Source of the DNA: Ariolimax columbianus
Lineage: Eukaryota; Mollusca; Gastropoda; Stylommatophora; Arionidae
Length of the DNA stretch: 64,000 nt
Reading direction: 5' to 3'
NCBI GenBank assembly: GCA_036924085.1
Contig: JAVGWX010000002.1
Coordinates: 88,369,704 to 88,433,703 of the forward strand
The notes under the pieces were generated by a model. That model had not been told where the DNA came from. It did no database searches and saw only the letters and a list, made by a program, of their open reading frames with translations. A program made the position numbers and the translations under genes. Shown here piece after piece: positions 41,899 to 52,859 of the stretch. How positions within the stretch are numbered: position 1 is the stretch's first letter; each line of letters begins with the position of its first letter.

Positions 41899-42784
41899 AC
41901 GTATGTGTGTCACTGCGCGTATGTGTGTCTCCTTGTGTATGTGTGTGACTGCGCGTATGCGTGTCTCCTGTGTCTCTCTCTACGTATGTGTGCCACTGCG
42001 CGTATGTGTGTCTCCTTGTGTATGTGTGTCACTGTGTGTATGTGTATATGTGTTTTACTTCGAGTATGTGTGTGTCTTTCTCTCTCTCTGCGTATATTTT
42101 GCACTGTGCATATATGTGTATCACTGTGTAAATGTGTTCTTCAGTGTGTATGCATATTACTATGCGTATGTGTTTCCCTCAGACTATGTTTTAAACTGTG
42201 CATATGTGTTTTACTCTGCGTATATGTGTCACTGTGGGTATATGTTTCACCACTGTGTGTACGTGTGTACCTGTTCCTCTGTGTGGCACTGTTCCTCTGA
42301 GTGTCACTGTGCGTATGTGTGTCACTGTTCCTCTGAGTGTCAGTGTGCGTATGTGTGTCACTGTTCCTCTGGTGTCACTGTTCCTCTGAGTGTCACTGTG
42401 CGTATGTGTGTCACTGTTCGTATGTGTATCACTGGCGCGTATGTGTGTCACTGTTCCTCTGAATGTCACTGTGCGTATGTGTGTCACGGTTCCTCTGAAT
42501 GTCACTGTGCGTATGTGTGTCGCTGTTCTTCTGAGTGTCACTGTGCGTATGTGTGTCACTGTTCGTATGTGTGTCACTGTGCGTAAGTGTGTCACTGTGC
42601 GTATTTTTTGCATATGTGTGTCACTGTGCGTATGTGTGCCACTGTTTCTTTGAGTGTCACTGTACGTGTGTGTGTCACTGTGTATATGTGTTTCACTGTG
42701 CATTTGTGTGTCACTGTTCCTATGAGTGTCACTGCGTATGTGTGTCACTGTGTGTATGTGTGTCACTGTGCGTATGTAATGGCA
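41500..42784. repeat. TG-rich array; 18-bp minisatellite, left block
   Basis: TG-rich start, pure (AT)n at 41829-41896 (about 34 repeats), then from about 41900 an 18-bp unit GTGTCACTGTGCGTATGT repeated to 42777. The same 18-bp frame continues beyond LINE A at 45825. Confidence 0.93.
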
Positions 42785-42966
42785 TAAATAAAGAATACTC
42801 TGAGTGGTGTGAAGTAAAAAGTGGAGTTGCCACAGTGCTCGGTTTTGGGACAAATTTTGTTCTTGATAAACAATTTAGAAATTTATATCGGATCCATGAT
42901 TGCAAAATTTACTGATGACACAAAACTATGCAATGTTGTCTCATCTAAAGAAGTGGATATATTGAG

Positions 42967-45009
42967 ATCTTCTTCTTCGTACGCTGTCAGACGTCAACCT
43001 GTATTTGTTCGAAGAAAGCAGCGGTCATCCTGAGGCTGTCGACACTGCCATAGAGCTTGTCTAGTGTTGCCACTGGTGATGGCCACATGTGCTTTCTCTG
43101 GTCCTCGTATATCGGACAGTTTTGCCGCAGATGTTCAGCGGTCATTTTCCCTGTAACACAAGTGCATTCGTCAGTGCCACCTATCTTCAGTTTATTGAAT
43201 AGGTGGTACCTCACTCTGTTGTGGCCTGTGCGGAGTCTCAAGACCACGACCTGCTCTCTTCTGTTCAACTAGTAGTAGGCATCATTTTTTGAGTAGCCAG
43301 TATGTTCTGTTTCCCATTTGGCCATGTATCTGGCCCTAATGAGCCTTTTGGACTCATCGTAGTTCACACTAGAATCTGGTTGTGGTAGTCTTGCACCTTC
43401 TTTTGCCAGTCTGTCTGCCTCCTCGTTGCCCTAGATGTTACAGTGGGATGGAACCCACTGTACCACTACTCTTTTTGGTGCGGCCTGCTGGCATAGTTGA
43501 CAGAGTACTGCTCTTAAATCAAGTTCAGTATTTTTCTGGCTTTTTAGTGATGTAACTACGGCCAGGGCATCTGTAAACAGGACTATCTGGCTTTCATTGC
43601 TTTCGCCTGTCGGCATTGCTTTTACTACAGCCCTCAGTGCATCTGCCTCCCCTCTGAAATTGCTTGAGAATTGTCCAGTTGCCACTGACAGTGCTGTTTT
43701 TCTACCATTTGGTAGGCTCAGGAATACCCCTGCCCCTCTGTGTTGTGTTTGTTACAGAACCGTCGGTGTATGTATGGGTCCAGTCCATGCTTGGGTAGTT
43801 TTCCGTTATATACCTGGTTTACCGGGTATATTTTCGACCACCTCCGGAATGATATGCTGCTTCCATGTCGGTTTGCGTACAGTAGGGATGGGCTTTGGTG
43901 TTGTTAATGTGTTCATGGTGTCTTCGCTCATCTTTGCTTTGGCTATTTCTGCAAAGTTTCTCCGCTTTAGCTTCCCCTTTCCAAATCTATTTAGTCTCTG
44001 AAGCATTGGATGGTCTGTCAGTCTTCTGAGTTTTGTAGCAGAGAGGACAGGGTCTTGCTCTAATCTACACAAAGTATATCCTGAATAATCTAACACAGGA
44101 AAAACTCCGGTAAACAAATCATTTATTTCACACTAAACGGTCACTCTTCTCTTCCTGACACACTCCCTTCAATACAGGGATAGTCTAACCTAACCAATCT
44201 ATACTCCTAACCCTGAGCTACTGACAATAGTCACCTTTCTCGTGTTTGGCCGGTCGTGACGTCTTGTGTGTCCGAATTGTGGCCGGAACAGCTCCGGTTG
44301 GTACCTCGCGTCGTGACCCTCAACTCAGGTGGATCGTCCTTTGGTCTCGAAAAGGCAAATCAGCCGCAGGTATGAACTTGCCTGTGTTGAACCGGGGCCG
44401 TCTGACCACGTGATGGAGAGTCCCGGGGACACGTTTACAAGTCTCAATTCGTGCGGTCTCCGCTCTGTGTTCCCCCCAATCGGGTATCGTAGAGAAGACA
44501 AACCCCTGCTGCAAGTGTGGTAGCGTTCATCTGCACGTCTTCTCAATTCGTACGTTCTGCGTCCCCCCAATCGGGTATCGTAGAGAAGACCCCAGAGCTC
44601 CTTTGCTCCTGGCCCGCCAGACATTTTCTACTCCGAGACTATTTTCTCAGCCCGGGACTACAGGGAAGATGGCGTCGCTATTACTCCGCCATCCTGAGCG
44701 GTACTCACCGACTGAGTGTTCAGGTCCCAGTGGGAAGTCCGTGGGGAGACGAGATTTGTTTCCCCCAGACTAAATCTGTCACAGTTTCTCTGCTTGCTGT
44801 TCGGCTCTGCAGTCTCTTCTGTCGGTCATGGATTGCAGATTTGTAATCTTTTCAAGTTCTACAATTGGCGTTGACTTCATGCCTCTTGTTATAACTCTCA
44901 TGGCTTGGTTTTGAAGTTTGCTAATTTTATCAAAGTTTGCCTTTCTGCTGTTGTCCATGCCGCAATGCCATACTCTAGAACTGGTCTCACTCTTCCAGTG
45001 TACAGTTTC
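42967..45009 (-). mobile_element. LINE B copy with internal insert, 9-bp TSD
   Basis: 2.04 kb flanked by TATATTGAG at 42958-42966 and 45010-45018. On the minus strand: near 44980-44790 K-L-Q-N-Q-A-M-R-V-I-T-R-G-M-K-S-T-P-I; an unrelated insert (about 44790-44075); then D-P-V-L-S-A-T-K-L-R-R-L-T-D-H-P; RNase H (TDGS near 43765, F-T-D-A-L-A-V-V near 43570); and the Cys/His region R-L-R-T-G-H-N-R-V-R and D-E-C-T-C near 43150. It ends in CAGCGTACGAAGAAG. One-base losses and stops break the frame. Confidence 0.92.
44075..44790. mobile_element. Unidentified insert within LINE B
   Basis: About 715 bp with no LINE coding sequence separates two LINE B segments that should be near each other. It contains a direct repeat: TCTCAATTCGT(G/A)CG(G/T)TCT...CCCCCCAATCGGGTATCGTAGAGAAGAC at about 44447-44503 and 44539-44590. 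No TIR, tail or coding capacity identified. The exact ends are uncertain by tens of bases. Confidence 0.5.
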
Positions 45010-45819
45010 TATATTGAGGTCGGATTTAGATACATTTTGAGAATGGTCTGTGAGCTGACAAATATAATTTAATGTAGATAAATGTACAGTCATCCACATG
45101 GGTAGATCCAATATGGAACATAATTACAGAATGGGCGAGAACAATATTAGAAGGATAGAAAAAGAAAGAGAAATAAGGGTTATGAAAGATCATGAAGGCA
45201 AAGTGAGTGAGCAAGTCCATGTAGTAGTGAAAAGACAAATGCATTATTAAGTATGATAAAAATAAATATTAAATAAAGTAGAAAGACAGTGATAGTCAAA
45301 CTATATAAAGCATTAGTTAGACGTAGATTGTGGAGCACTGTGTGTAAGTGTGGAGTCCTTATCATGGAGAGGATATAAACATGCTGGAAATGATACAACG
45401 AAGACCTACTAACTGATAATGGGATTCCAGAATTACAGTTATGAGAAAAGACTCAGAAAAACCGGCCTACAGTGTCTAGAAAAGATAAGAATTCAAGGTG
45501 ACGGTTCAGGTTTATAAGATGAAGGAAAGGATAAATTAGACTTTAACAAGTTTAAAAAAAAAATACACCTACAAAACATGAGGGTTTAGCTACAAATTAG
45601 CTATAGAAAGGCAATATTTTATTTAATCAGAGAGAGGTGAATGCTTGGAATGCATTGCCTGCCACAGGAATTAGTGAAGGTAGGACAATTAATGCATTTA
45701 AAAATAGATTGGAAGCCCATGGTCTTTAGAGCAAGAAAATGCAAATGAAACTGGTTGTATACAGACTCTGCAGAGTCTTCTAAACCAGTAAAAAGACGTC
45801 AAGTTAAGTTAAGCAGGTG

Positions 45820-46400
45820 CATAGGTGTATCATTGTGTGTATGTGTACCACTGGGCTTATGTGGGTCACTGGGCTTATGTGTGCTACTGGGCTTATGTTG
45901 GTCACTTGGCTTATGTGGGTCACTGGGCTTATGTGGGTCACTGGGCTTATGTGGGTCACTGGGCTTATGTGGGTCACTGGGCTTATGTGTACCACTGGGC
46001 TTATGTGGGTCACTGGGCTTATGTGGGTCACTGGGCTTATGTGTACCACTGGGCTTATGTGGGTCACTGGGCTTATGTGGGTCACTGGACTTATGTGTAC
46101 CACTGGGCTTATGTGGGTCACTGGGCTTATGTGTACCACTGGGCTTATGTGGGTCACTAAGCTTATGTGTACCACTGGGCGTATGTGTACTACTGGGCTT
46201 ATGTGGGTCACTGGGCTTATGTGGGTCACTGGGCTTATGTGTGCTACTGAGACTATGTGTGCCACTGGACCTATGTATGCAACTGTGTATGCCGCTGTCT
46301 GTAAATGTGTTAACTTGCGTTTCTGTGTCACAGTTTGTATGCGTGTCACTGTGTGTATGTGTGTCAGTATCCGTATGTGTGCTACTCTGCGTGTGTGCTG
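45820..46400. repeat. 18-bp minisatellite, right block
   Basis: About 25 units of CACTGGGCTTATGTGGGT with a TGTACCACTGGGCTTATG variant arranged in alternating order. It aligns base for base with CACTGTGCGTATGTGTGT left of LINE A. Confidence 0.95.
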
Positions 46401-46900
46401 CTTATTAGCTCGCTCATGTGTTTGCATGCGTGCGTCTCTACTGCCTGTACGGTCGCAATATGTCATTCTGTGTACACGAACATCGATCTTTATGTATGCA
46501 TGTCTTTGCTTGCATATCACTTTGTACATGTGTACGCAGTAGACATACCATATTTGACACGCTCCAGTCAACCCAGTTGTAAAAATATTAGGAAAGAAAA
46601 AGTCAATTGACAATACCACCTACCTCCCGCCACCCATAACCATCCCCCTTCCCATCTTATGAGTAAACGAGATCTATACAATGCAGTCTTAATACTTCAT
46701 CCTCGACAGCAGTGTCTTCTTTGGAACTACCCTTATAATCATGGTTACTGCTGTGTAGAAGACTTTATTTGTTTCTGCGCTGTGTGATGCATTTTCTAGA
46801 ATCCCACAAACAGGCTGTATACAGACAGTTGAATTTTCTTTTTCCTCATATCGAAGAAATGGTGAGATAGATAATCGATAGGGACACAATAGCGGTGTTC
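46401..46900. other. No recognisable gene
   Basis: Unassigned sequence; short ORFs without motifs. Confidence 0.35.
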
Positions 46901-46904
46901 AGGG

Positions 46905-47464
46905 ACTGCCGAGAGAGAGAGTGTGAGAGAGAGGGAGGGAGGGAGGGAGAGGGAGAGGGGGGTGAGAGAGTGAGGATGAGAGTTGGTATGAGCCAGTGAA
47001 ACGTAGTGTTATAAATTGTGGGTGGGTCGTTTGGGTTGGTGGGTTTTTGAGTGGGTGGGTATGGGTGGGTGGGTTTTGGGTAGGTAGATAGATGGATGGA
47101 TGGATGGATGGATGGATAAATAGATAGATGGATGGTTGGATGGATGGATGGATGGATAGATGGATAGATGGGAGGGAGGTAGGTAGGTAGGGAGGGAGGT
47201 AGGTAGGTAGGTAGGAAAGGAGGTAGGGAGGTAGGTAGATAAGGAGGTAGGTAGGTAGATAAGGAGGTAGGTAGGTAGATAAGGAGGTAGGTAGTTAAGG
47301 AACGAAGAGAGGAGTCGAGTAAAGATGTTGATGGAGAGAAAAGAATGACGAGGGTGTTATAGAGAGATAGAGACAAAGGAATGTAAGAGAGGAACAGGAT
47401 ATAATTAAAACAAGAGAACATAGAAAAGTTATGATAATAGAAAGTGCCTCGAGAGTTGAGAGAG

Positions 47465-47526
<62 letters not shown>

Positions 47527-47910
47527 GCAAAGACAGTAAAAAAAAGACAAGAGAATTATGAGACGGTGGAGCAGAGAAATGAGATACAGAGAGGAAGAAT
47601 GACAGCGATTTAGAAAGAGAAGAAAAGTTTGAAACTTAGAGAAAATGAGTCAGTGAGGCATGTGATAGAAGCGAGAGAGAATGAAAGAAGAGACAAAATT
47701 GAAGAAAAATAGTTTCACAGTGAGAAAAGAGAGAAATAATTAGCGACACAAGAAGTGAGAACATTCCTCAGAGAAGAGAGGTTTTAGGGAGAGAAAGAAT
47801 TAAAGAGGAATAGACACGAGTTAGGCAACTGGCGATGGAAGACAGAAAGGGAAGTAAATTAGAGAGCTGGAGAGAGAGAGAGAGAGAGGGGGGGGGGGGG
47901 GGGGGGGGGA
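46905..47910. repeat. GA-rich and GGTA/GGAT simple-repeat field
   Basis: (GA)n at 46910-46980, GGTGGGT and GGAT repeats 47040-47175, GGTAGGTAG 47175-47300, pure (AT)n 47468-47505, GA-rich decay to 47880, and a run of 22 G at 47888-47909. Confidence 0.9.
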
Positions 47911-48560
47911 GATTCACATAAAAAAAGCATGTTTACTCAAAAACACATTTTCCCATATTTCATTGATTTAAAAACGGACATTTTTTTAATCATCAAATTT
48001 CGCCATCTTTGAAATGGGGTCACTGCTAAGAATCGATAGCTCCGTGTCTTTAAACATCCAAATTTGCTGCCTGTCAAGCGGAAGTGGAAGTTGTGATGTG
48101 GTTGCCTCTGGTAACGAGTGGTCTTCCTCTTGTATGATGCTTCCTTAATTACACTGTGTTTTATGTACTTGTATCCATGTGTAAAAGATCATCTTGAGGG
48201 TTTTATAACGTTCTAGGATTAGTCCTGAAACCTGTTTATCTATAATGTGTTACGATACCTAGGCTAGAATATTAAAATATCTGCAACATAGCCAAACAAA
48301 AATGGCTTCAGAGAAATGCCTCCAGAAATAAAATCTAGAATGTTACACCTACAGGGACCAATGTCCAGGTGAATGGTGAAGGGATGCAGACAGTTGATTC
48401 ACCATATTTGGGCACATTACGCAATGTGGGGATCATCATTGGCTCTTTTCATCTAGTCAGGCCCGGGCAGAAATATAGAGACCACGTGTTGCCCATGTAG
48501 TATGGTCTCTCTCTTGGTCTGCCTTGTTTACTCCAAGGGAACGGTAATACAAATACATTT
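47911..48560. other. No recognisable feature
   Basis: AT-rich unassigned sequence. Confidence 0.35.
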
Positions 48561-48561
48561 G

Positions 48562-49090
48562 GAGCAAGGCAAGCTGTAGAAGCTGTCGGATCAGCAGAGC
48601 AATGCTCTATCTGTTCGCCTGTCGGGGTTTGACTCCTAAACCAGCCGCCAACAAAGGCTAACAGCCTGTCTGCCCTGCCACAATACTCGTTCTAGGGTAA
48701 GGCGTTGTATTCTCTTGCGCGTGCTCCTTCGCACATCGTCGGTTGTCAGGTTTGGTAGATGGTGGCCAACTTTCAGAGTTATCAGAAAACAGGTTGCACA
48801 GCCATATCTGACAAAATCCGACACGATACGCCAGTATCTTATCTGCAGGGCTTCAGATGGTATGAAATTAGAGTTTTCCTTCTCCTGGATGAGCTGCCTT
48901 CATGGGCGTTCGAGCCCCATCTGCCCGAAACTACTGATGTTAAGGCGCCAGTGACTCGCCTTCTGCCCCTTCTCCTGTTAGTCAAAACAGTTCTGCCACG
49001 CGAAGACCAGGATATGAACTTTGTTGTCAGAGACTATATGGGACGCACGCCATGGAAGCATTTAGTTGGTGTTGAGACTTAATCCTCAAC
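48562..49090 (+). mobile_element. Possible tRNA-headed repeat
   Basis: GGATCAGCAGAGCAATGCTC (A-box-like) and CGGGGTTTGACTCC (B-box-like, about 48633-48646) are spaced as in a tRNA. Downstream an ORF (48759-49082, including VRVFLLLDELPSWAFEPHL) has no recognised motif. Only one copy in the window. Confidence 0.3.
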
Positions 49091-49094
49091 CCCA

Positions 49095-49610
49095 CCCCCA
49101 CTCGAATCGCCTTAGCCTAAAATGGCATCAACCAATTAAGGAATATTTGAAAATCTACATCACTGAGTAAACATGCCTTGCTCAGGGGACATAATTCGAA
49201 TATCATCTCAGTCCTCACATTTGGTTGTGAAAGCTGGAAAAAGACAAAGACTCTTGCAAATAGATTGAATGCATTTGACAATAAATGCCTTAAGGCGTCT
49301 ATTAAGCATTGCTTGGAAAGAATTCACGACTGTTAAACAAGTACGATTACAGTCTAACCAAAATTATGTTTCTAATGTCATCAGGAAGAAACGTTGGGCG
49401 GTAATCTGGCACGTCTCTAGATGAACAATAATAGACTCGCTACAGGCGATTGTGTGGAAACCTAATGGCAAAAGGAAGCGTGGTAGACCAAAAGAACTTT
49501 TACCAGGAAGGGTGACGCTATGGGGCTAGAGTACATGCAAGAACTACAGAGAAGTACGGATCAAACTGATGCATTTTGAGTTTAGCCTTGTGCGACGTCG
49601 CTGGGACTGA
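49095..49610 (+). mobile_element. LINE C-terminal remnant
   Basis: Readable as V-L-T-F-G-C-E-S-W-K-K-T-K-T-L, A-N-R-L-N-A-F-D-N-K-C-L-K, then with frame changes R-K-K-R-W and G-K-R-K-R-G-R-P-K-E. Typical LINE ORF2 C-terminal order (YGCESW...FDNKCLR...GKRKRGRP). Many breaks. Confidence 0.82.
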
Positions 49611-49684
49611 AAGACCAGAGAGAAGCACGGAGGGAGAGAGATAGAGAGAGATAAAGAGAGAGAAAAAACCAAAGGAAAAAACCC

Positions 49685-50215
49685 TTTTTTATACGGGTTT
49701 CGAAGACTCATCAGAGTCTGTATACAACCAGTTACATTTGCAATACCTTGCTGTAAAAGCTATGCGTATCCAATATATTCTTCAATTCATTAATTGTTCC
49801 TGCCTCCACTACCTCCTGGGGCTATGCATTCTAAACATTCACCACTGTCTGACTAAAAAAGTATTTCCTAATGTCCAATCTGGACCTCTCTTTAGTTAAT
49901 TTGTACCTGTGTTCTCTTGTTCTCGTTGGTGGTTGTATTTTGAAGAAAAAAAACAACTTGTTACAGTCTAATTTAACTTTTACTGTGATTATCTTATAAA
50001 GCTGTATTAAGTCACCTTGAATTCTTCTCTTTTCTAGACCCTGTAGGCCGGTTTTTTTTAGTCTGTCCTCGTAACTGAAATTCTGTAATCCGTCTACCAG
50101 TTTTGTCGCTCTTTTTTGTATCCTTTCCAGCATTTTTATATCTGCTCTACGATAAGGACTCCACACCTGAACACAGTACTCCAATCTAGGTTTAACCAAA
50201 ATAGGGAAAGAGAGA
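49685..50215 (-). mobile_element. LINE A 3' part
   Basis: The minus strand ORF 50199-49831 (122 codons) reads V-K-P-R-L-E-Y-C-V-Q-V-W-S-P-Y, D-I-K-M-L-E-R-I-Q-K-R-A-T-K-L, D-L-I-Q-L-Y-K-I and R-S-R-L-D-I-R-K-Y-F-F. This is the conserved tail region of the family, here unusually intact. It ends in AGTCTTCGAAACCCGTATAAA. Confidence 0.9.
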
Positions 50216-50454
50216 GTATTAAAATTCTTAGGTCTTTAAAATGCAGATCTTTCTTCTTTTGTCCCCTTCTGTTCTTGCCATGCAGCGTCGCAGCCAGGAG
50301 ATACACATGTACTTGTAGTTTACGCTAGGTGGGAGTCTTGTACTGCCGATATGTTGAACGTCTGGAGTGTTTGCTTCATTCCCTCCATCAGGAACAACAA
50401 AGTAGAACAGTACATGAGCCGACAGCAGCCATCAACTCATAGCTGGCTGTTTGC

Positions 50455-50700
50455 ATCAAGGTATGCGAACCATAACTGACCAAGACTTTACTTCGCTCCT
50501 CGCGGTGGCCCCGAGGACAGGCTGCACTAGTAGCTAGTGTAGTCCGGCTAAGAGATAGGGATCGCTGTAGGAAGGCAAAGGCTGTGCTCAAAAAAAGGTA
50601 GCTGAAATCGGATGCATCGGTCCGAAAAGCGCGCTGTTATCGCAGCTCTTGCTGTAAACTAGGACACAGCGTCCTTTTCAGGAAAAACGCCGAAGAAGAG
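50455..50700 (+). mobile_element. SINE E' copy, uninterrupted
   Basis: GCATCAAGGTATGCGAACC, CAAGACTTTACTTCGC, GCTGAAATCGGATGCATCGG, TTGCTGTAAACTAGGACAC, CCTTTTCAGGAAAAACGCC, then a short GAAGAAGAG tail. It is the reference order for the E' split at 23.8-25.05 kb. Confidence 0.78.
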
Positions 50701-50868
50701 TAATATCCACTCTATCCAACCCCGCCGGCGTTCGACCTCGTGCTGAAACCTCCATGTAATATCCACTCTATCCAACCCCGCCGGCGTTCGACCTCGTGCT
50801 GAAACCTCTATGTAATATCCACTCTATCCAACCCCGCCGGCGTTCGACCTAGTGCTGAAACCTCCATG
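50701..50868. repeat. 56-bp tandem repeat, 3 copies
   Basis: Three almost identical 56-bp units begin TAATATCCACTCTATCCAACC. The array starts exactly at the SINE E' tail. Confidence 0.95.
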
Positions 50869-51243
50869 TAATATGATTTCGCTGCAGATTGATCACACTG
50901 TGTCCTTGTCAGATGACCAAACCACTTTATCTTATGTGTGTCAGTACAGTAGTTAACCAATGTAGTCCCCTACGATGTTCCTCGTCGTGCTGTTGCGAAA
51001 GTTGTCGCTGCGTGTCTTTCCTGCTACACTTCGTACACATCGCATCTCACAGGTCTCGATCGAACGTTTGTGATTTCTTAACTGAGCCCAAGTTTGACAC
51101 TGACAACAAAGCGTAGGGATGATCAACGTGTTTATCAGCGTCTGTTTAGTGGACATAATAATACTTGCATGTTCCAGTGTCGATGCTAGGTGGTAGTGAA
51201 CTGTGTTTGCCTTTGAAAATATATTCTCTCTCTCTCCCTCCCC

Positions 51244-51252
<9 letters not shown>

Positions 51253-51294
<42 letters not shown>
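51253..51294. repeat. (AT)n microsatellite, left of mariner
   Basis: 21 AT repeats immediately left of the mariner TIR. Confidence 0.97.
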
Positions 51295-51295
<1 letters not shown>

Positions 51296-51298
<3 letters not shown>

Positions 51299-52060
51299 GA
51301 GGCGTGTTCAAATGAAACCGGATCAAACTGCAACAAGTAAACATACGTACAATGCACATCATGACGTCACTTCTGACGTAAACAGCACATACCAACCGCC
51401 AAGTTTGCAAAATTTCATTATCCTCCGACTCATAGTTTCCTCAGCAGACCGTTGAAAACATGACGGGTGTGATACGGAATGATACTGAATACGTCCAGAG
51501 TTGATCAGCGAGTGGTTATTCGGTTTCTAACAGCTGAAAGATGTCGACCAGTTGATATTCATCGCAGAATGCAGGCAGTGTATGGTGATAAAAGTGTGTC
51601 AATGACAAGTGAAGAACTGGGTAACGATGCTTAAAGAAGGACGTGAGTTAACAAAATATCTTCCCAGTCCAGGTCAGGCGCATATTGTTGCGTTAACTCA
51701 CGTCCGAGACCAGGTGAGGCGCATATTGTTGCGTTAACTCACATCCTTCTTTAAACATCTTTGCCCAGTTCTTCATTGTTGTCTTCGACACCCTTTTGTC
51801 ATCATACAATGCCTGCATTCTGCTAAGAATGTCAACTGATTGACATCCTTTATCTGTTAGAATTCGAATCACCGCTCGTCGATCAACTCTGGACGGATTC
51901 TGTATCACACCTCCCATGTTTTCAGTGGTCTGATGAGGAAACTATGAGGCAAATGATAATGACATTTTGCAAACTTGACGGTTGGTATTTGCTGTTTACA
52001 CCAGAAGTGACGCCATCATGCGCAATGCACGTTAGGTCCGGTTAAAATTGAACACGCCTC

Positions 52061-52063
<3 letters not shown>
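51296..52063. mobile_element. Foldback (palindromic) mariner element
   Basis: The left arm 51296-51690 (+) starts ACGAGGCGTGTTCAAATGAAA and includes N-terminal transposase sequence. The right arm 52063-51693 (-) is a second, diverged copy of the same 5' half in inverted orientation, ending GAACACGCCTCGT. Each arm has the TIR, about 150 bp of leader and the helix-turn-helix coding part (R-A-V-I-R-I-L-T-D-K-G-C on the right arm). The catalytic DDE region is absent. So it is a non-autonomous long inverted-repeat element. Confidence 0.88.
51693..51917 (-). pseudogene. Mariner transposase N-terminal fragment (right arm)
   Basis: 74 codons: M-G-G-V-I-Q-N-P-S-R-V-D-R-R-A-V-I-R then S-V-D-I-L-S-R-M-Q-A-L-Y and K-T-T-M-K-N-W-A-K-M-F-K-E-G. 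It is the DNA-binding helix-turn-helix domain of a mariner-type transposase, cut off at the palindrome centre. Confidence 0.8.

Positions 52064-52065
<2 letters not shown>

Positions 52066-52104
<39 letters not shown>
52066..52104. repeat. (TA)n microsatellite, right of mariner
   Basis: About 19 TA repeats directly abutting the right TIR. Confidence 0.97.
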
Positions 52105-52107
<3 letters not shown>

Positions 52108-52320
52108 ATTTTGCCTTTGGTACGAAAACTGTGCTTTGTCGGTTAACTGTTTGTTGTCAAAATATATGTCCTGTCGCTGTTTGATCGTCGTGTCATTCTC
52201 CTAGTCAGGCTGTGTCGCAACAGGTGAGATGTTGTTGTGTTGTTGTAAATCCTCTTCTAAATTGTAGAATAGCCTCAGGTCGTCTGCGAAAATCAATTTG
52301 TTCAAAATAAATCAACGATA

Positions 52321-52554
52321 GAAGCAAAAACAACGTTTTCACGCGCTCTGTTTCAGTATGATATTTGGAGGCTAGAGTGCCGTTACATATTTGATGATAA
52401 TGTTCTTATTGTAAATATGACATGCATGTATCTCATATACAAATGTGCAGTATTGAAAGGGCTGTACTTTCAAACCACTTTTGTGTCCTTACATAAATCA
52501 AAGCAAAGACAAAGACCGCCGTCCATCATAGACAATGATGGCCTAATTTATTTT
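52321..52554. other. No recognisable feature
   Basis: Unassigned AT-rich sequence; may belong to the LINE on its left. Confidence 0.3.
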
Positions 52555-52785
52555 GTAAGCGATATTTTTAGGAAGAATTAACTGCGCTACTTTTTATCTT
52601 CACTCTCTCGTCTCGAGCCGCCCGACCCCAGTGGCAAGTCAAGGACAAGACGACTAGGGGACGGCTACGAGATGCAGGGGACTCCGCATCAAGCACTCGT
52701 GAAAAAGATGGCGGAGTGCGGAGTCGAACCCATACCACTTGATCACGAGGACGACGGCTTAGTCACTTTGCTACGGAATCCTCAT
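52555..52785 (-). mobile_element. tRNA-headed SINE-like element
   Basis: The minus strand reads GAGGATTCCGTAGCAAAGTG, ACTAAGCCG (A box near 52773-52757), then GTATGGGTTCGACTCCGC (B box near 52727-52713). It continues about 150 bp through GGGGTCGGGCGGCTCGAGAC. No acceptor arm after the B box, so SINE rather than tRNA. One copy in the window. Confidence 0.6.
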
Positions 52786-52859
52786 AAATACTCCTTACAT
52801 AAATAAGAATAGATGAAAAGTGGTTCACATATTTTGTAAATATTGACTTGAATTGTTGT

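Larger units (their letters stand above)
42785..45815 (+). mobile_element. LINE A copy split by LINE B
   Basis: Left block 42785-42966: N-K-E-Y-S-E-W-C-E-V-K-S-G-V and K-F-T-D-D-T-K-L (motif C Ala replaced by Thr). Right block 45010-45815: W-S-V-S-like, F-N-V-D-K-C-T-V, R-I-E-K-E-R-E, to terminus ACCAGTAAAAAGACGTCAAG. Both blocks are consecutive in the copy at 24 kb. It lies within the 18-bp minisatellite. Confidence 0.9.
50870..52320 (-). mobile_element. LINE split by (TA)n and a foldback mariner
   Basis: Right block 52320-52110 on the minus strand reads K-L-I-F-A-D-D-L-R-L-F-Y-N-L-E-E-D-L-Q-Q, with the RT motif C FADD intact, then D-N-K-Q-L-T-D-K-A-Q. Left block 51235-50880 reads L-I-N-T-L-I-I-P-T-L-C-C-Q-C-Q-T-W and C-E-M-R-C-V-R-S-V-A-G-K-T-R. 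These are consecutive LINE segments, separated by 51245-52105. Confidence 0.75.

Noticed and set aside
40852..42586. ORFs up to 269 codons (CVFPGCVFPW, CHCAYVCHCS)
   Set aside because: Translations of TG-rich minisatellites, open on both strands.
45755..46619. ORFs of 217-271 codons (GLCGSLGLC, THISPVTHISPV)
   Set aside because: Translation of the 18-bp minisatellite; period divisible by three.
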